A stretch of DNA of 64,000 bases, from the NCBI RefSeq assembly GCF_000723205.1, contig NZ_HG315671.1, positions 1,399,351 to 1,463,350 of the forward strand. Reading direction: 5' to 3'. The DNA comes from Formosa agariphila KMM 3901 (GTDB taxonomy: Bacteria > Bacteroidota > Bacteroidia > Flavobacteriales > Flavobacteriaceae). Under the pieces are notes generated by a model that worked only from the letters and a program-made list of their open reading frames with translations, had not been told where the DNA came from and ran no database searches. Position 1 is the stretch's first letter. Every line of letters begins with the position of its first letter. Shown one piece after another: positions 16,171-24,859 of this stretch. Made by a program: the position numbers and the translations under genes.

Positions 16171-16215
16171 CCAAAACGAGTAAATTGCTGATTTTAAGTA
16201 AAATAAATTTAAGTT

Positions 16216-16527
16216 TTGAATAAAGAAATTAATTGTCCGCTTAACTATACTATGAATTTAATAGGAACAAAATGGAAACCTTTAATACTATTTCATTTAT
16301 TAGAGGGGAGTTTACGTTCTGGCGTATTACAAAAGCAAATTATTGGCATTTCGAATAAAATGTTTACACAAACTATTCGTGAACTCGAAAAAGACGGATT
16401 GGTTAAGAGAAAAGTGTTTCCTGTAGTGCCGCCTAAAGTAGAATATACATTAACAGAACGTGGAAAGTCGTTAGAGTCTGTTTTAAGAGGTTTAGATGCT
16501 TGGGGAATGCAAGATAGCCAGCTTTAG
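16216..16527 (+). CDS. HxlR-family transcriptional regulator
   Basis: Winged-helix DNA-binding protein of 103 residues. The start is a TTG codon at 16216, chosen because it keeps the family's conserved N-terminal Cys (NCPLNYTMNLIGTKW, Cys7). The first ATG at 16252 would remove it. The HTH and wing follow: NKMFTQTIRELEKDGLVKRKV and PPKVEYTLTERG. In several HxlR proteins this Cys senses electrophiles or oxidants. The gene diverges from the VOC gene, with a palindrome between them that is its likely operator. The family call is strong; the inducer is unknown. Confidence 0.9.
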   Translation: MNKEINCPLNYTMNLIGTKWKPLILFHLLEGSLRSGVLQKQIIGISNKMFTQTIRELEKDGLVKRKVFPVVPPKVEYTLTERGKSLESVLRGLDAWGMQDSQL

Positions 16528-16538
16528 AACATGGCCAT

Positions 16539-18002
16539 TTAGTTATTTTGTTCTTTATTGATGCTACCTCTAGGTTTGTTGCTTTCATGCAATACAATGT
16601 CTGAGTGTAAAAATTCTGCTGCTGCAGCAGAATCTTTTACTTTTTTGGCACTCCGCACTAACATTTCTGTTTCAAAAGCATTCAATACACATTCTTGTAT
16701 TCCTGTTTTTCTCCATTCAGAACCAGGTCTACAACCTTTTGAAATTTCACGAGCCAATGATAATGCATCTAACAATGCCTGATTGGCGCCTTGCCCTTTA
16801 AACGGACTCATAGGATGAGCAGCGTCGCCTAATAACGTAATTTGTGCTTGTTCTTTTAAATCTTCGGGATGAAGTAAAGCACGATCATAAACAGGATATC
16901 CAGAAATGAACTGTGATTCAGTAGCTTTTAAAATCTGCGGAATAGGAGTGTGCCACGGTGTTCTTTTACAAGCTTCTGTTTTAAGTGCTTCAGGACCTTG
17001 AGCACTTAGAGCTTTTGCTTCATCTTCTGCCATTGGAAAACTAAGTTGCCACATGACCGCATTAGCAGAAAAGGGCATCATGTAAATACGTTCATTTCCA
17101 TTAGCAGTTTGGAATACCGTCGCAGAGTCGAGTAGCGGGTTTTCAAGGTGTTCAAGATTTTTTAACGGACAAATACCTAAAATAACAATACAATTAAGGT
17201 AACGTAGCGGACTATGTAAAGCATTTGAGATGTGATTTCGTACAGCACTTCTAATACCATCTGCACCAACAATTAGGTCTGCTTTTTTTGTTTTTAATTC
17301 TCCGTTAACTAGAAAATTTAGAATCAATTTTTTATCATAATCTCTTTTATAATCAATGAATTGATGATTCCACAGTATCTGCTGATGTCCGTTTAATTGT
17401 TCTAATAGAGCCAATCGTAGTGACTGTCTTGCTATATGTATGTTAGTATGTTTTTTTGTAGGTTTTGCTTCTGGATGCATCCATTTTCTAAAACCCCATT
17501 CACCAATTACTGATCCGTTTGTGTTATGTACAATATGGCGTGTAGAAACAATACCATCTTTTAAGGTTTTTATACCAAATCCAGACATGGCTTTACTAGC
17601 TTGTTGTAAAGTGAGTCCGTAGCCTTGAGAACGGGCATCGAAACTAACATCTCGTTCAAAAAGTGTAAACGGAATGTTTCTATGTAAGCAAGCAATGGCT
17701 AAAGCTACACCCCCAATACCAGCGCCAATAATGGCAACATGCGGATAGTTTTCAGTATCAGGAATAGGAGAGTTGGCCGTAGCAATTAATCCAGAACCAT
17801 TGCATGTTGTACAAGAATATTGGCTAGATTTAGGAGGTGAGGGCGGTTTACCTTGGCTGTTAGCCTTTTTAAAGACAGCCAATGCGTTTTGATAGCGTAA
17901 TCGCTCTTGCTTTCTTATACGTCTATTTTTCTTTCCTTGACCTTGGCATTCTAAACATGTTGTCCAATTTGTTTTTTCTAGATTCAATTTTTCGTTTTGC
18001 AT
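16539..18002 (-). CDS. FAD-dependent monooxygenase with N-terminal DnaJ-like zinc finger
   Basis: Protein of 487 residues in two parts. Residues 1-75 hold two CxxCxGxG motifs (Cys16/Cys19 and Cys64/Cys67) separated by a basic segment, as in half of a DnaJ zinc-binding domain. Residues about 87-470 are a group A flavin monooxygenase: the dinucleotide motif IIGAGIGG (91-98), the DG motif DLIVGADGIRSAVR and the FAD ribose motif GDAAHPMSPFKGQGANQALLDA. It should hydroxylate an aromatic or related compound using NAD(P)H and O2; substrate unknown. The TetX-like group is a relative. It is convergent with the HxlR gene, 11 bases apart. The zinc-finger fusion is the notable feature. Confidence 0.88.
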   Translation of the reverse strand: MQNEKLNLEKTNWTTCLECQGQGKKNRRIRKQERLRYQNALAVFKKANSQGKPPSPPKSSQYSCTTCNGSGLIATANSPIPDTENYPHVAIIGAGIGGVALAIACLHRNIPFTLFERDVSFDARSQGYGLTLQQASKAMSGFGIKTLKDGIVSTRHIVHNTNGSVIGEWGFRKWMHPEAKPTKKHTNIHIARQSLRLALLEQLNGHQQILWNHQFIDYKRDYDKKLILNFLVNGELKTKKADLIVGADGIRSAVRNHISNALHSPLRYLNCIVILGICPLKNLEHLENPLLDSATVFQTANGNERIYMMPFSANAVMWQLSFPMAEDEAKALSAQGPEALKTEACKRTPWHTPIPQILKATESQFISGYPVYDRALLHPEDLKEQAQITLLGDAAHPMSPFKGQGANQALLDALSLAREISKGCRPGSEWRKTGIQECVLNAFETEMLVRSAKKVKDSAAAAEFLHSDIVLHESNKPRGSINKEQNN

Positions 18003-18142
18003 GTTTTTATTTCCTATACCTGGGCAATTAACTGTATTAATAATTAAATGTAACCTTTAATTAGATTGTAGTAAAGAGACAATATCGACTTTATGTTTTT
18101 TTAATTATATCTGTTGATCGTAAAAAGTGTAATTCAGGTTTA

Positions 18143-18667
18143 TTAAGATATCTGTAGGCCATTTATTTTTACTTCATATCTTCTATCGGTGCAATCGTCT
18201 TTTTCATTAAAAAATTCGTGTACTGGTTTCATGAATTTTTCTAAAACCTTTACAGATGCAATATTGTCTATGTTTACATCTGCGGTCACTTTTTTAACTT
18301 TTAGATTTTCGAAATAATATTTCAACATTCCTTTAGTGGTTTCAGTTCCAAATCCTTTACCCCAATATGCTTCTCTAAATCTATATCCTAATTCTTTGTC
18401 ATCATTTTCATTGATTAGAAATAATGAAAGTCCAATTAATTCAGGGTTTTCTTTAATGTAAATTCCACATATACATTTGCGTGTGTTTAAATGCGATAAT
18501 TCTAAATTCAAGTTTTTATTGAATATATCGGTTATTTGAAGTTCCGATAATGGTTGTTGTGGAATTAACCTTAGAACATTTTGGTCTGTAAAAAGTTCAG
18601 AAAAGTATGTTTTATCTACAACTTCTAAGCGTTTAATAATTAATCTTTCGGTTTCGAATAATATCAT
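18143..18667 (-). CDS. GNAT family N-acetyltransferase (RimJ/RimL type)
   Basis: Cytoplasmic acetyl-CoA-dependent acetyltransferase of 174 residues. It begins with the typical ETERLIIKRLE and includes the acetyl-CoA loop region YRFREAYWGKGFGTETTKGML, then TADVNIDNIASVKVLEKFM. Substrate unknown; relatives modify protein N-termini or small molecules. It starts 14 bases after the DUF1275 gene stop and is probably cotranscribed with it. Confidence 0.87.
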   Translation of the reverse strand: MILFETERLIIKRLEVVDKTYFSELFTDQNVLRLIPQQPLSELQITDIFNKNLNLELSHLNTRKCICGIYIKENPELIGLSLFLINENDDKELGYRFREAYWGKGFGTETTKGMLKYYFENLKVKKVTADVNIDNIASVKVLEKFMKPVHEFFNEKDDCTDRRYEVKINGLQIS

Positions 18668-18681
18668 GTGTCCTGATTAAA

Positions 18682-19437
18682 TTATACGTTTTTATGTAAC
18701 GTAATTTGTCTTTGTTTGTATTTTCTTTTTGTTCGGATTAATTTATATCTCAAATCATCAAAAGATAAACTGACAAGCAAAATTAGTGCTCCAAAAATTA
18801 AGCTGTTCAATTTTAAGTTAAGGCGTGAGTAAAGAAATCCACCTATTAATCCGCCTAAAAAGAAGAAGCAGATTATAAAAATTCTCAGTTTAATTGTTGC
18901 TTTAATTTTTTCTCTATTTGGATGAGATTCAGGAAATAAAAGTTGAGAGAATTCAATGCCTAAATCTGTAAATAATCCTGTGAGATGCGTTGTTCTTACA
19001 ACTGCATTAGAAATTTTTGTAACAAATGAGTTTTGAAGTCCCATTGCGAAAAGTAATAGACAGACTATAAAATCGGGATATTTTATTTGTGTTGTATTAC
19101 TTATAATTGCGATTGATATTAGAATAAAACATTCAATTAAAGTTGGTAAAACAAATACGTTAAGTTTTTTATTCGCCTTGAATTTTTCAATTAGGAAACT
19201 GGATACAAAAGAACCGAGAAGAAAAGAAAATATATAAAGAAAATAAATAGTTCCAATCCAGAAGTCAAAGTTTGCTACATCACTAATAAAGAGTGCAAAG
19301 TGCCCAGTGACGTTAGTTGTAAGTTGATGAAAAGCTAAAAATCCAGAAACATTCACGATTCCAGCAACAAAAGACAAAATCGTAGCAATTCGCAGATTAT
19401 GTTTTAAAGTTCTGCTTTTACCCTGATGTCTAAACAT
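18682..19437 (-). CDS. DUF1275 (YoaK) family membrane protein
   Basis: Polytopic inner-membrane protein of 251 residues with about six hydrophobic segments. The first carries the family motif GIVNVSGFLAFHQLTTNVTGH, the middle has CLLLFAMGLQNSFVTKISNAVVRTTHLTGLFTDLG, and the end is basic (KLIRTKRKYKQRQ). DUF1275 proteins are widespread and their transport or other role is unproven. A perfect -7 element and TTG box lie 70-103 bases upstream on the same strand. It heads a probable two-gene unit with the GNAT gene. Confidence 0.88.
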   Translation of the reverse strand: MFRHQGKSRTLKHNLRIATILSFVAGIVNVSGFLAFHQLTTNVTGHFALFISDVANFDFWIGTIYFLYIFSFLLGSFVSSFLIEKFKANKKLNVFVLPTLIECFILISIAIISNTTQIKYPDFIVCLLLFAMGLQNSFVTKISNAVVRTTHLTGLFTDLGIEFSQLLFPESHPNREKIKATIKLRIFIICFFFLGGLIGGFLYSRLNLKLNSLIFGALILLVSLSFDDLRYKLIRTKRKYKQRQITLHKNV

Positions 19438-19506
19438 TTAATTCATATTTGGTTGAGGTCGTTAAATTGTACAAAATCTAAGTAAAGATTTCATATTAAT
19501 GACACC

Positions 19507-19540
19507 CAAATATAAGTTAAAGAATCTGTTTTTTACCAAA
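19507..19540 (-). promoter_or_regulatory. Bacteroidetes-type promoter of the DUF1275 gene
   Basis: On the minus strand a TTTG (19540-19537) and an exact TAnnTTTG (19514-19507) are spaced 22 bases apart, as expected for -33/-7 elements. The leader would be about 60 bases. Confidence 0.6.
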
Positions 19541-19626
19541 TTGTGCAGACTTCTAAGCTACTATGCTAATAGATTTAAAACATATAGAATAGCTTACACG
19601 AGTAAGTAAATTAGTTTCTAGTTTAT

Positions 19627-20628
19627 TTACGATTTTAAGAAGTTAATTAACGGTGTAATAAATCGATCAAAACTTTCTATATGTGGTAAATGGCCAATAT
19701 TGTCTAATTCTATAAGTTGCGCATCTGGAATAGCTTTCTGAGTTTTCTTTCCTAATTCATTATAAAGTCCCATGGTTTTTCTAACGGCATCTGTTACCAA
19801 AGGTTTGCCTAAAGCGGTTCTATCTCTTGTGCCGATAATTAATAAAGTAGGTGAACTAATTTTACCAAATTCGTAAACCACGGGTTGTGTAAAAATCATA
19901 TCGGACGTTAATGCTGAATTCCATGCGATTTTTTTATAATCAGAATTTAATGTCCAACCCGCCAATAGATTTACCCATTGGTCATATTCGGGTTTCCATG
20001 TGTTATCGTAATAACTAACGAGTTGATATTTTTTAATAGATTCATAATCTTTTTTTAATTCACTGTTATAATTCTCTTCTACCGATTTATAAGGAACTTT
20101 TAGTTTCCAGTCTTCTAACCCGATTGGGTTTTCTAATATTAATTTTTCGGTAATTTCAGGATACATTAGAGCAAATCGTGTAGCAAGCATACCGCCCATA
20201 GAATGCCCTAAAACAGCCGTTTTTGAAATGTGTAATGTATCTAGAACTGCTTTTGTATTTTGTGCCAGTTGCTGAAAAGTATAATGAAAATGTTCTGGCT
20301 TAGACGATTTTCCAAAACCAATCTGATCAGGAACTATAACACGAAAACCAGCTTTAGATAATTGCTCTATAGTAGTTTTCCAATATGCGCCATTAAAGTT
20401 TTTACCATGTAATAACATGATATTTTTTCCATTGTAATTCGCTGGTTTAATGTCCATATAGGCCATTTGCAAATCTTGATTCTGGATGTGTAAGTCAATG
20501 GATTTAACAGCGTATGGATAATTGTAATTCGATAATTCTAAATCTAACCATTGTAAATTTTCTTGTGCATGTGCTAGTTTAGGGATGGTTAAAACTATAC
20601 AAAGTATTAAAATTGTTTTTCTAATCAT
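19627..20628 (-). CDS. Exported alpha/beta hydrolase
   Basis: Periplasmic serine hydrolase of 333 residues with signal peptide 1-22 (PKLAHAQ). Classical elements are the oxyanion loop MLLHGKNFNG (71-80), the nucleophile elbow GHSMGG with Ser143, the acid loop LLIIGTRDRTA and the histidine in NIGHLPHIE. It resembles the proline-iminopeptidase and haloalkane-dehalogenase-like branch, but the substrate cannot be assigned. It is the last gene of a likely run with the RlpA-like and DUF4251 genes (spacing 34 and 35 bases). Confidence 0.87.
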   Translation of the reverse strand: MIRKTILILCIVLTIPKLAHAQENLQWLDLELSNYNYPYAVKSIDLHIQNQDLQMAYMDIKPANYNGKNIMLLHGKNFNGAYWKTTIEQLSKAGFRVIVPDQIGFGKSSKPEHFHYTFQQLAQNTKAVLDTLHISKTAVLGHSMGGMLATRFALMYPEITEKLILENPIGLEDWKLKVPYKSVEENYNSELKKDYESIKKYQLVSYYDNTWKPEYDQWVNLLAGWTLNSDYKKIAWNSALTSDMIFTQPVVYEFGKISSPTLLIIGTRDRTALGKPLVTDAVRKTMGLYNELGKKTQKAIPDAQLIELDNIGHLPHIESFDRFITPLINFLKS

Positions 20629-20662
20629 ATCAATTTGTATTTAAAACGAAACTCATATAAGA

Positions 20663-21022
20663 TTATTCTTCTAGAATTTCAAGTTTTACGTTTGCAATGC
20701 CTTCATGAATGAGGTCTATTGTTTTAGCGGCAGTAAATGACAAATCTATAATACGACTTTTTTTATGAGGTCCACGATCGTTAATTCTAACTATTACAGA
20801 TTTGTTATTCCTTAAATTGGTGACTTTAATTTTTGTATTAAATGGTAATGTACGGTGTGCAGCAGTTAATTCAGAAGCATTATAAAGTTCACCACTAGCT
20901 GTTTCTTTACCTTGAAATTCATTACTGTAATAAGATGCTTTTCCAGTAGTTTTTTGAGCTAGTACCGTTTGGCTAACCATTATAAGTAATGAAAAACAAA
21001 TAATTCGAATGTATAAAGTCAT
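20663..21022 (-). CDS. RlpA-like double-psi beta-barrel protein
   Basis: Exported protein of 119 residues with signal peptide 1-23 and a double-psi beta-barrel domain: GKASYYSNEFQGKETASGELYN (27-48), AAHRTLPFNTKIKVTNL (54-70) and VRINDRGPHKKSRIIDLS (78-95). Asp82 and Asp93 are the conserved acidic residues. RlpA of Pseudomonas is a lytic transglycosylase acting on denuded glycan strands, so a peptidoglycan role is likely. It lacks the C-terminal SPOR domain of full-length RlpA, as many short Bacteroidetes members do. Confidence 0.9.
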   Translation of the reverse strand: MTLYIRIICFSLLIMVSQTVLAQKTTGKASYYSNEFQGKETASGELYNASELTAAHRTLPFNTKIKVTNLRNNKSVIVRINDRGPHKKSRIIDLSFTAAKTIDLIHEGIANVKLEILEE

Positions 21023-21057
21023 GAATTGAATTTAAGGCGTAGTGGTTTTATAAGACT

Positions 21058-21594
21058 TTAATTAGAAGCTTCGTTTTCTTCATCTTTCTTTAAAGCTTTA
21101 ATACTTCCATCGTAAGAAATACTATTTCTATTGCTACTATAAATAACTAAAGATGCTGTTTCCGGACTAAAAACACGAAGCGTTACATCTATTTTTTCAG
21201 ATTTATGAGATGTTGAATAACTAACGGTAACCACTTGTTTTTTGTCATTAAAACTTAGCTTATAATCTTCATACGGACCGTCAAATTTTATACCGCCATC
21301 ACCACCGTAGGAAGCAATATGTGCCACTCCAAAATAAGGTAAATAAGCATCAGTTGAATCTTTATCAACATTTAAAAAATTAGTATTTCCAATTAAATTA
21401 ATACGTCTACCACCTTGAGATGTAGCCCAACTGCCCTCGAACGTATATTGTTTTGTATCGATAAGTTTTTTTATGGCTGTATAATTTTGTTCCGCTTTTT
21501 CTTTCTTAGCGGCTTTTTTTTCAGCTTTAGTTTGTGAAAAAGTAAGTTGCATCCCGAAAACTAATACGACTAATAAAATGATATGTTTTTTCAT
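21058..21594 (-). CDS. DUF4251 family exported protein
   Basis: Exported protein of 178 residues with signal peptide 1-20 (MQLTFSQ), then a Lys/Ala/Glu-rich helix and the beta-rich DUF4251 domain: LIDTKQYTFEG, PYFGVAHIASYGGDGGIKFDGPYEDYKL and a strand-rich C-terminus. This domain is common in Bacteroidetes and uncharacterised. It precedes the RlpA-like gene by 35 bases. Confidence 0.87.
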   Translation of the reverse strand: MKKHIILLVVLVFGMQLTFSQTKAEKKAAKKEKAEQNYTAIKKLIDTKQYTFEGSWATSQGGRRINLIGNTNFLNVDKDSTDAYLPYFGVAHIASYGGDGGIKFDGPYEDYKLSFNDKKQVVTVSYSTSHKSEKIDVTLRVFSPETASLVIYSSNRNSISYDGSIKALKKDEENEASN

Positions 21595-21675
21595 GATGTA
21601 AAGATTTTAGTAGAATATAACAAAAGATATACCAACTTAAAAATATGACTTAAGATAATATAATTATTCTGAAAA

Positions 21676-23016
21676 TCAAATCTTGTTGTTTCGTTTACTT
21701 AAGAACCGTTTTAACCATAAACCCGATTTTTTAATGGTGCGTTTCTGTGTGCTAAAATCGTTGTGAATTATACCAAATCGAGGTTTTATACCTTCTGCCC
21801 ATTCAAAATTATCGACTAACGTCCATATAAAATAGCCTTTTATGGGCATATTATTTTCAATAGCTTTAAGGGTATATTTAAAAGTTTTCTTGAAGTAGTT
21901 AATTCGGTTTTTGTCGTTGACTTTTCCATCGATTAATTCATCTTCAAAACACACGCCAGACTCTGTAATATAAATAGATTTTATTTGGGGATAGGCATTG
22001 AATTTTTCTAACATTTTATATAATCCTTTCGGATATATTTCCAAATTCATGGCATTTATCTTAACATCTCTTTTTTCTGCAGGAACTTCGGTTGCAAATA
22101 GAATAGGAGGGAGTAAACTAAATTTAGCTACGACTTTAAAATAGTATTGTACACCAATAAAGTCGAAATCGAATGGCAATAATTCCTCATCTCCAGGTTT
22201 CATATATTTAGACATAAAATTTAATCCGGCAAAAGCATCTGTTGGATAGCCCATGCCTAACGCTGGTTCTAAAAAGAATCGATTTAATAAAGCATCAACA
22301 CGAACGGCTGCATGTTTATGAATTACCCGTCTGTTAAATGGACGCACATAAGAGCAGGAAAAGGTGGTGCCAATACTAGCTTTTTCAACATTTTTTCTCA
22401 CAATTCGGCCTCCTAGCGACTGACAAAGAGCAGCGTGATGCGCAGCGGGTAGAAAGTTTGATACGCCTTTTTTTCCAGGCGCATGCATGCCCATATAATA
22501 GCCTAAACCCACAAAACTCATTGGTTCGTTTAGTATAATCCACGTTTTAACTTTCAGGCCATATTCTTTTGTACAAAATTCGACATAAGTTTCAAACCAA
22601 TGCAATATATTTCGATTGGTCCATCCGCCTTGGTCTTGTAAAGCTTGAGGTAAATCCCAATGGTAGAGTGTAACCCAAGGTTCAATGCCTAATTCTAAAG
22701 CATAATCGATAACATCATGATAAAACTTCACGCCTTCAGCATTTACGTCGCCAACACCTAAAGGGAAAATTCTAGACCATGATAATGAAAACCTAAAACA
22801 ATCTAAATTAAGGGCTTTAACATGAGCAATGTCCGCTTTGTAATTGGAATAAAAATCGGTTGCCGTATTTCCATTTCCTTTTTTAAATGATGTTTTATGG
22901 GTAAAGGTATCCCAAATAGATGGGCCTTTGCCATGACTGTTATAAGCGCCTTCATTTTGATAAGACGATATGGTGACGCCCCATTTAAACTGTTTTGGAA
23001 ATTGTTTTGATTTCAC
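21676..23016 (-). CDS. Glycoside hydrolase family 1 beta-glucosidase
   Basis: Cytoplasmic retaining beta-glycosidase of 446 residues with no signal peptide. The GH1 landmarks are all visible: Gln20 in SSYQNEGA, HWDLP (119-123), the acid/base Glu164 in LNEP, the nucleophile Glu352 in ITESG and the glycone-binding WTLVDNFEWAEG near the C-terminus. It probably releases glucose or a related sugar from beta-linked oligosaccharides. It lies 81 bases upstream of the DUF4251 gene on the same strand, without obvious functional linkage. Confidence 0.94.
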   Translation of the reverse strand: MKSKQFPKQFKWGVTISSYQNEGAYNSHGKGPSIWDTFTHKTSFKKGNGNTATDFYSNYKADIAHVKALNLDCFRFSLSWSRIFPLGVGDVNAEGVKFYHDVIDYALELGIEPWVTLYHWDLPQALQDQGGWTNRNILHWFETYVEFCTKEYGLKVKTWIILNEPMSFVGLGYYMGMHAPGKKGVSNFLPAAHHAALCQSLGGRIVRKNVEKASIGTTFSCSYVRPFNRRVIHKHAAVRVDALLNRFFLEPALGMGYPTDAFAGLNFMSKYMKPGDEELLPFDFDFIGVQYYFKVVAKFSLLPPILFATEVPAEKRDVKINAMNLEIYPKGLYKMLEKFNAYPQIKSIYITESGVCFEDELIDGKVNDKNRINYFKKTFKYTLKAIENNMPIKGYFIWTLVDNFEWAEGIKPRFGIIHNDFSTQKRTIKKSGLWLKRFLSKRNNKI

Positions 23017-23245
23017 GAATTATTTGGTCTAACAGCGATGCATTTATGTGAAATAACATGCCGATTTTAATATATAAAAATAGCATTTACAAAGGCGTTA
23101 TGGATAACTTAAACTTTAAGAATAGATTAAGTTTTATCATAACAATCTTCGTTTTAATCTTCATAAATTTGATGAATCTTTTTCAAGATTTATAGGTTGC
23201 GAAAAGATGGTTTAAATTAAGTATAGAATAAATAGTTAAGGTAAT

Positions 23246-24247
23246 ATGAGTCGAGGTAGTTTGAGTAATATAAAGTTTTCAGTGTTAGATTTAGTTCCTA
23301 TTACAAAAGGAAATACCCAACAACAAGCTATGCATAATGCTTTGAATTTAGCACAGCATACCGAGGCATTGGGCTTTTCCCGCTATTGGATTTCTGAACA
23401 CCATAATATGGATAGTTTAGTAAGTTCTGCTACCGTGGTTTTATTAGGATTTATTGCTCAAGGAACTTCAACTATTAAAGTAGGCTCTGGTGGAATTATG
23501 TTACCTAATCATGCGCCTTTAGTGGTTGCAGAACAATTTGGAACATTAGAAACCTTATACCCAGGACGTATAGATTTAGGTTTAGGAAGAGCACCAGGAA
23601 CAGATCAGCGTACCGCAATGGCATTACGTCGCGATAGGCAAGAGAGCGTTCAGGATTTTCCGAATAATATTCAAGAATTACAAGATTATTTTACAAATGA
23701 AGATTTAGGGAATCCAGTTAGAGCGATTCCTGGAGAAGGTTTAGACTTGCCTATTTATTTATTAGGGTCAAGTACATTTAGTGCCGATTTAGCAGCTAAA
23801 AAAGGGTTGCCTTATGCGTTTGCAAGTCATTTTGCACCAGCTCAGTTATTCGATGCCTTACATATTTATAATAATTCTTTTACTCCAAGTTCTACACACG
23901 AAAAACCTTATAGTATGGCGTGTGTAAATGTTATCGCTGCAGAGACAGATGCTGAAGCACAAGTTTTAGCAACGAGTTTATTTCAATTGGCTATGGGAAT
24001 AATAACGAATGTGCGCCGACCACTGCAACCACCTGTAGCATCTATGGATGGTATTTGGAATGACCAACAACAAGCCATGATTATGAATATGTTGCATTAC
24101 ACATTTATTGGGTCTAAAGCTACAATTGAAAAAGAGATTTCTGAATTTGTTGCTAAAACACAAATACAGGAGTTAATTGTAGTATCTCATATTTATGATC
24201 ATGAAGCACGTAAAAAATCTTATGAAATATTGAGTGAAATATTTTAA
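23246..24247 (+). CDS. LLM class flavin-dependent oxidoreductase (luciferase-like)
   Basis: FMN-dependent enzyme of 333 residues with a TIM-barrel luciferase fold. Typical segments are GFSRYWISEHHNM (38-50), GSGGIMLPNHAPLVVAEQFGTLE and LYPGRIDLGLGRAPGTDQRTAMALRRD. It belongs with YhbW/MsnO8-type alkanal monooxygenase-like proteins. The true substrate is unknown. It is monocistronic, flanked by a divergent GH1 gene and a convergent GNAT gene. Confidence 0.92.
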   Translation: MSRGSLSNIKFSVLDLVPITKGNTQQQAMHNALNLAQHTEALGFSRYWISEHHNMDSLVSSATVVLLGFIAQGTSTIKVGSGGIMLPNHAPLVVAEQFGTLETLYPGRIDLGLGRAPGTDQRTAMALRRDRQESVQDFPNNIQELQDYFTNEDLGNPVRAIPGEGLDLPIYLLGSSTFSADLAAKKGLPYAFASHFAPAQLFDALHIYNNSFTPSSTHEKPYSMACVNVIAAETDAEAQVLATSLFQLAMGIITNVRRPLQPPVASMDGIWNDQQQAMIMNMLHYTFIGSKATIEKEISEFVAKTQIQELIVVSHIYDHEARKKSYEILSEIF

Positions 24248-24270
24248 GATGATTAAAACAAAATAGGGTA

Positions 24271-24828
24271 TTAAGCTGTATACTGAAGATGTTTTAGTGT
24301 TTTACCAACTAAATTTCTTGTGCCTACCATTTTAAATCCGAGATTTAAATATAAGTGTTCGGCTTTCAGATTGTGTTCTTCTACAAGTAATCCCAAGGTT
24401 TTATGTTGTTTATAAACGTAATTTTGGATTATAAACTTTAAGAGCATTGCTCCAACGCCCTTTCCTTGTTCACTTTTTAGTACAGCGAAAGAGTCAATAT
24501 ATATTTCGCCAGCTTCAGTTTCGTCTTCAGGATTAAAGTACATATTATAATGTGTGGTTATATATTGATGAATGGGGTGTCTTAATGATTCTAAAAGTGC
24601 ACCATCATAACAATTAATTGCAGCAATAACACGATTTTTATTTTCTACAACATAACAATTTTGATAAGAATATTGGTTGTTTGATTGTGCTGTAAAGTGC
24701 TGTAAAAATGCAAGTGCTTGGTTGTGATTTTTAACTCCTAAAAATTCATAAACAATAGTTTCCATAGCCGTGAGTAAGAGTTGGGCTATGGCATCAGCAT
24801 CAGTTATGGTGGCTTTCCTAATAAACAT
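24271..24828 (-). CDS. GNAT family N-acetyltransferase
   Basis: Acetyl-CoA-dependent acetyltransferase of 185 residues. It begins MFIRKATITDADAIAQLL. The conserved core is YIDSFAVLKSEQGKGVGAMLLKFI (about 110-133) with the acetyl-CoA loop QGKGVG, followed by LLVEEHNLKAEHLYLNLGFK. Substrate unknown. It starts 31 bases downstream of the serine hydrolase stop on the same strand, so it may be the third gene of a run from 27496. Confidence 0.88.
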   Translation of the reverse strand: MFIRKATITDADAIAQLLLTAMETIVYEFLGVKNHNQALAFLQHFTAQSNNQYSYQNCYVVENKNRVIAAINCYDGALLESLRHPIHQYITTHYNMYFNPEDETEAGEIYIDSFAVLKSEQGKGVGAMLLKFIIQNYVYKQHKTLGLLVEEHNLKAEHLYLNLGFKMVGTRNLVGKTLKHLQYTA

Positions 24829-24859
24829 GTTTTGTCGTATATATAGACTAATACGATAT

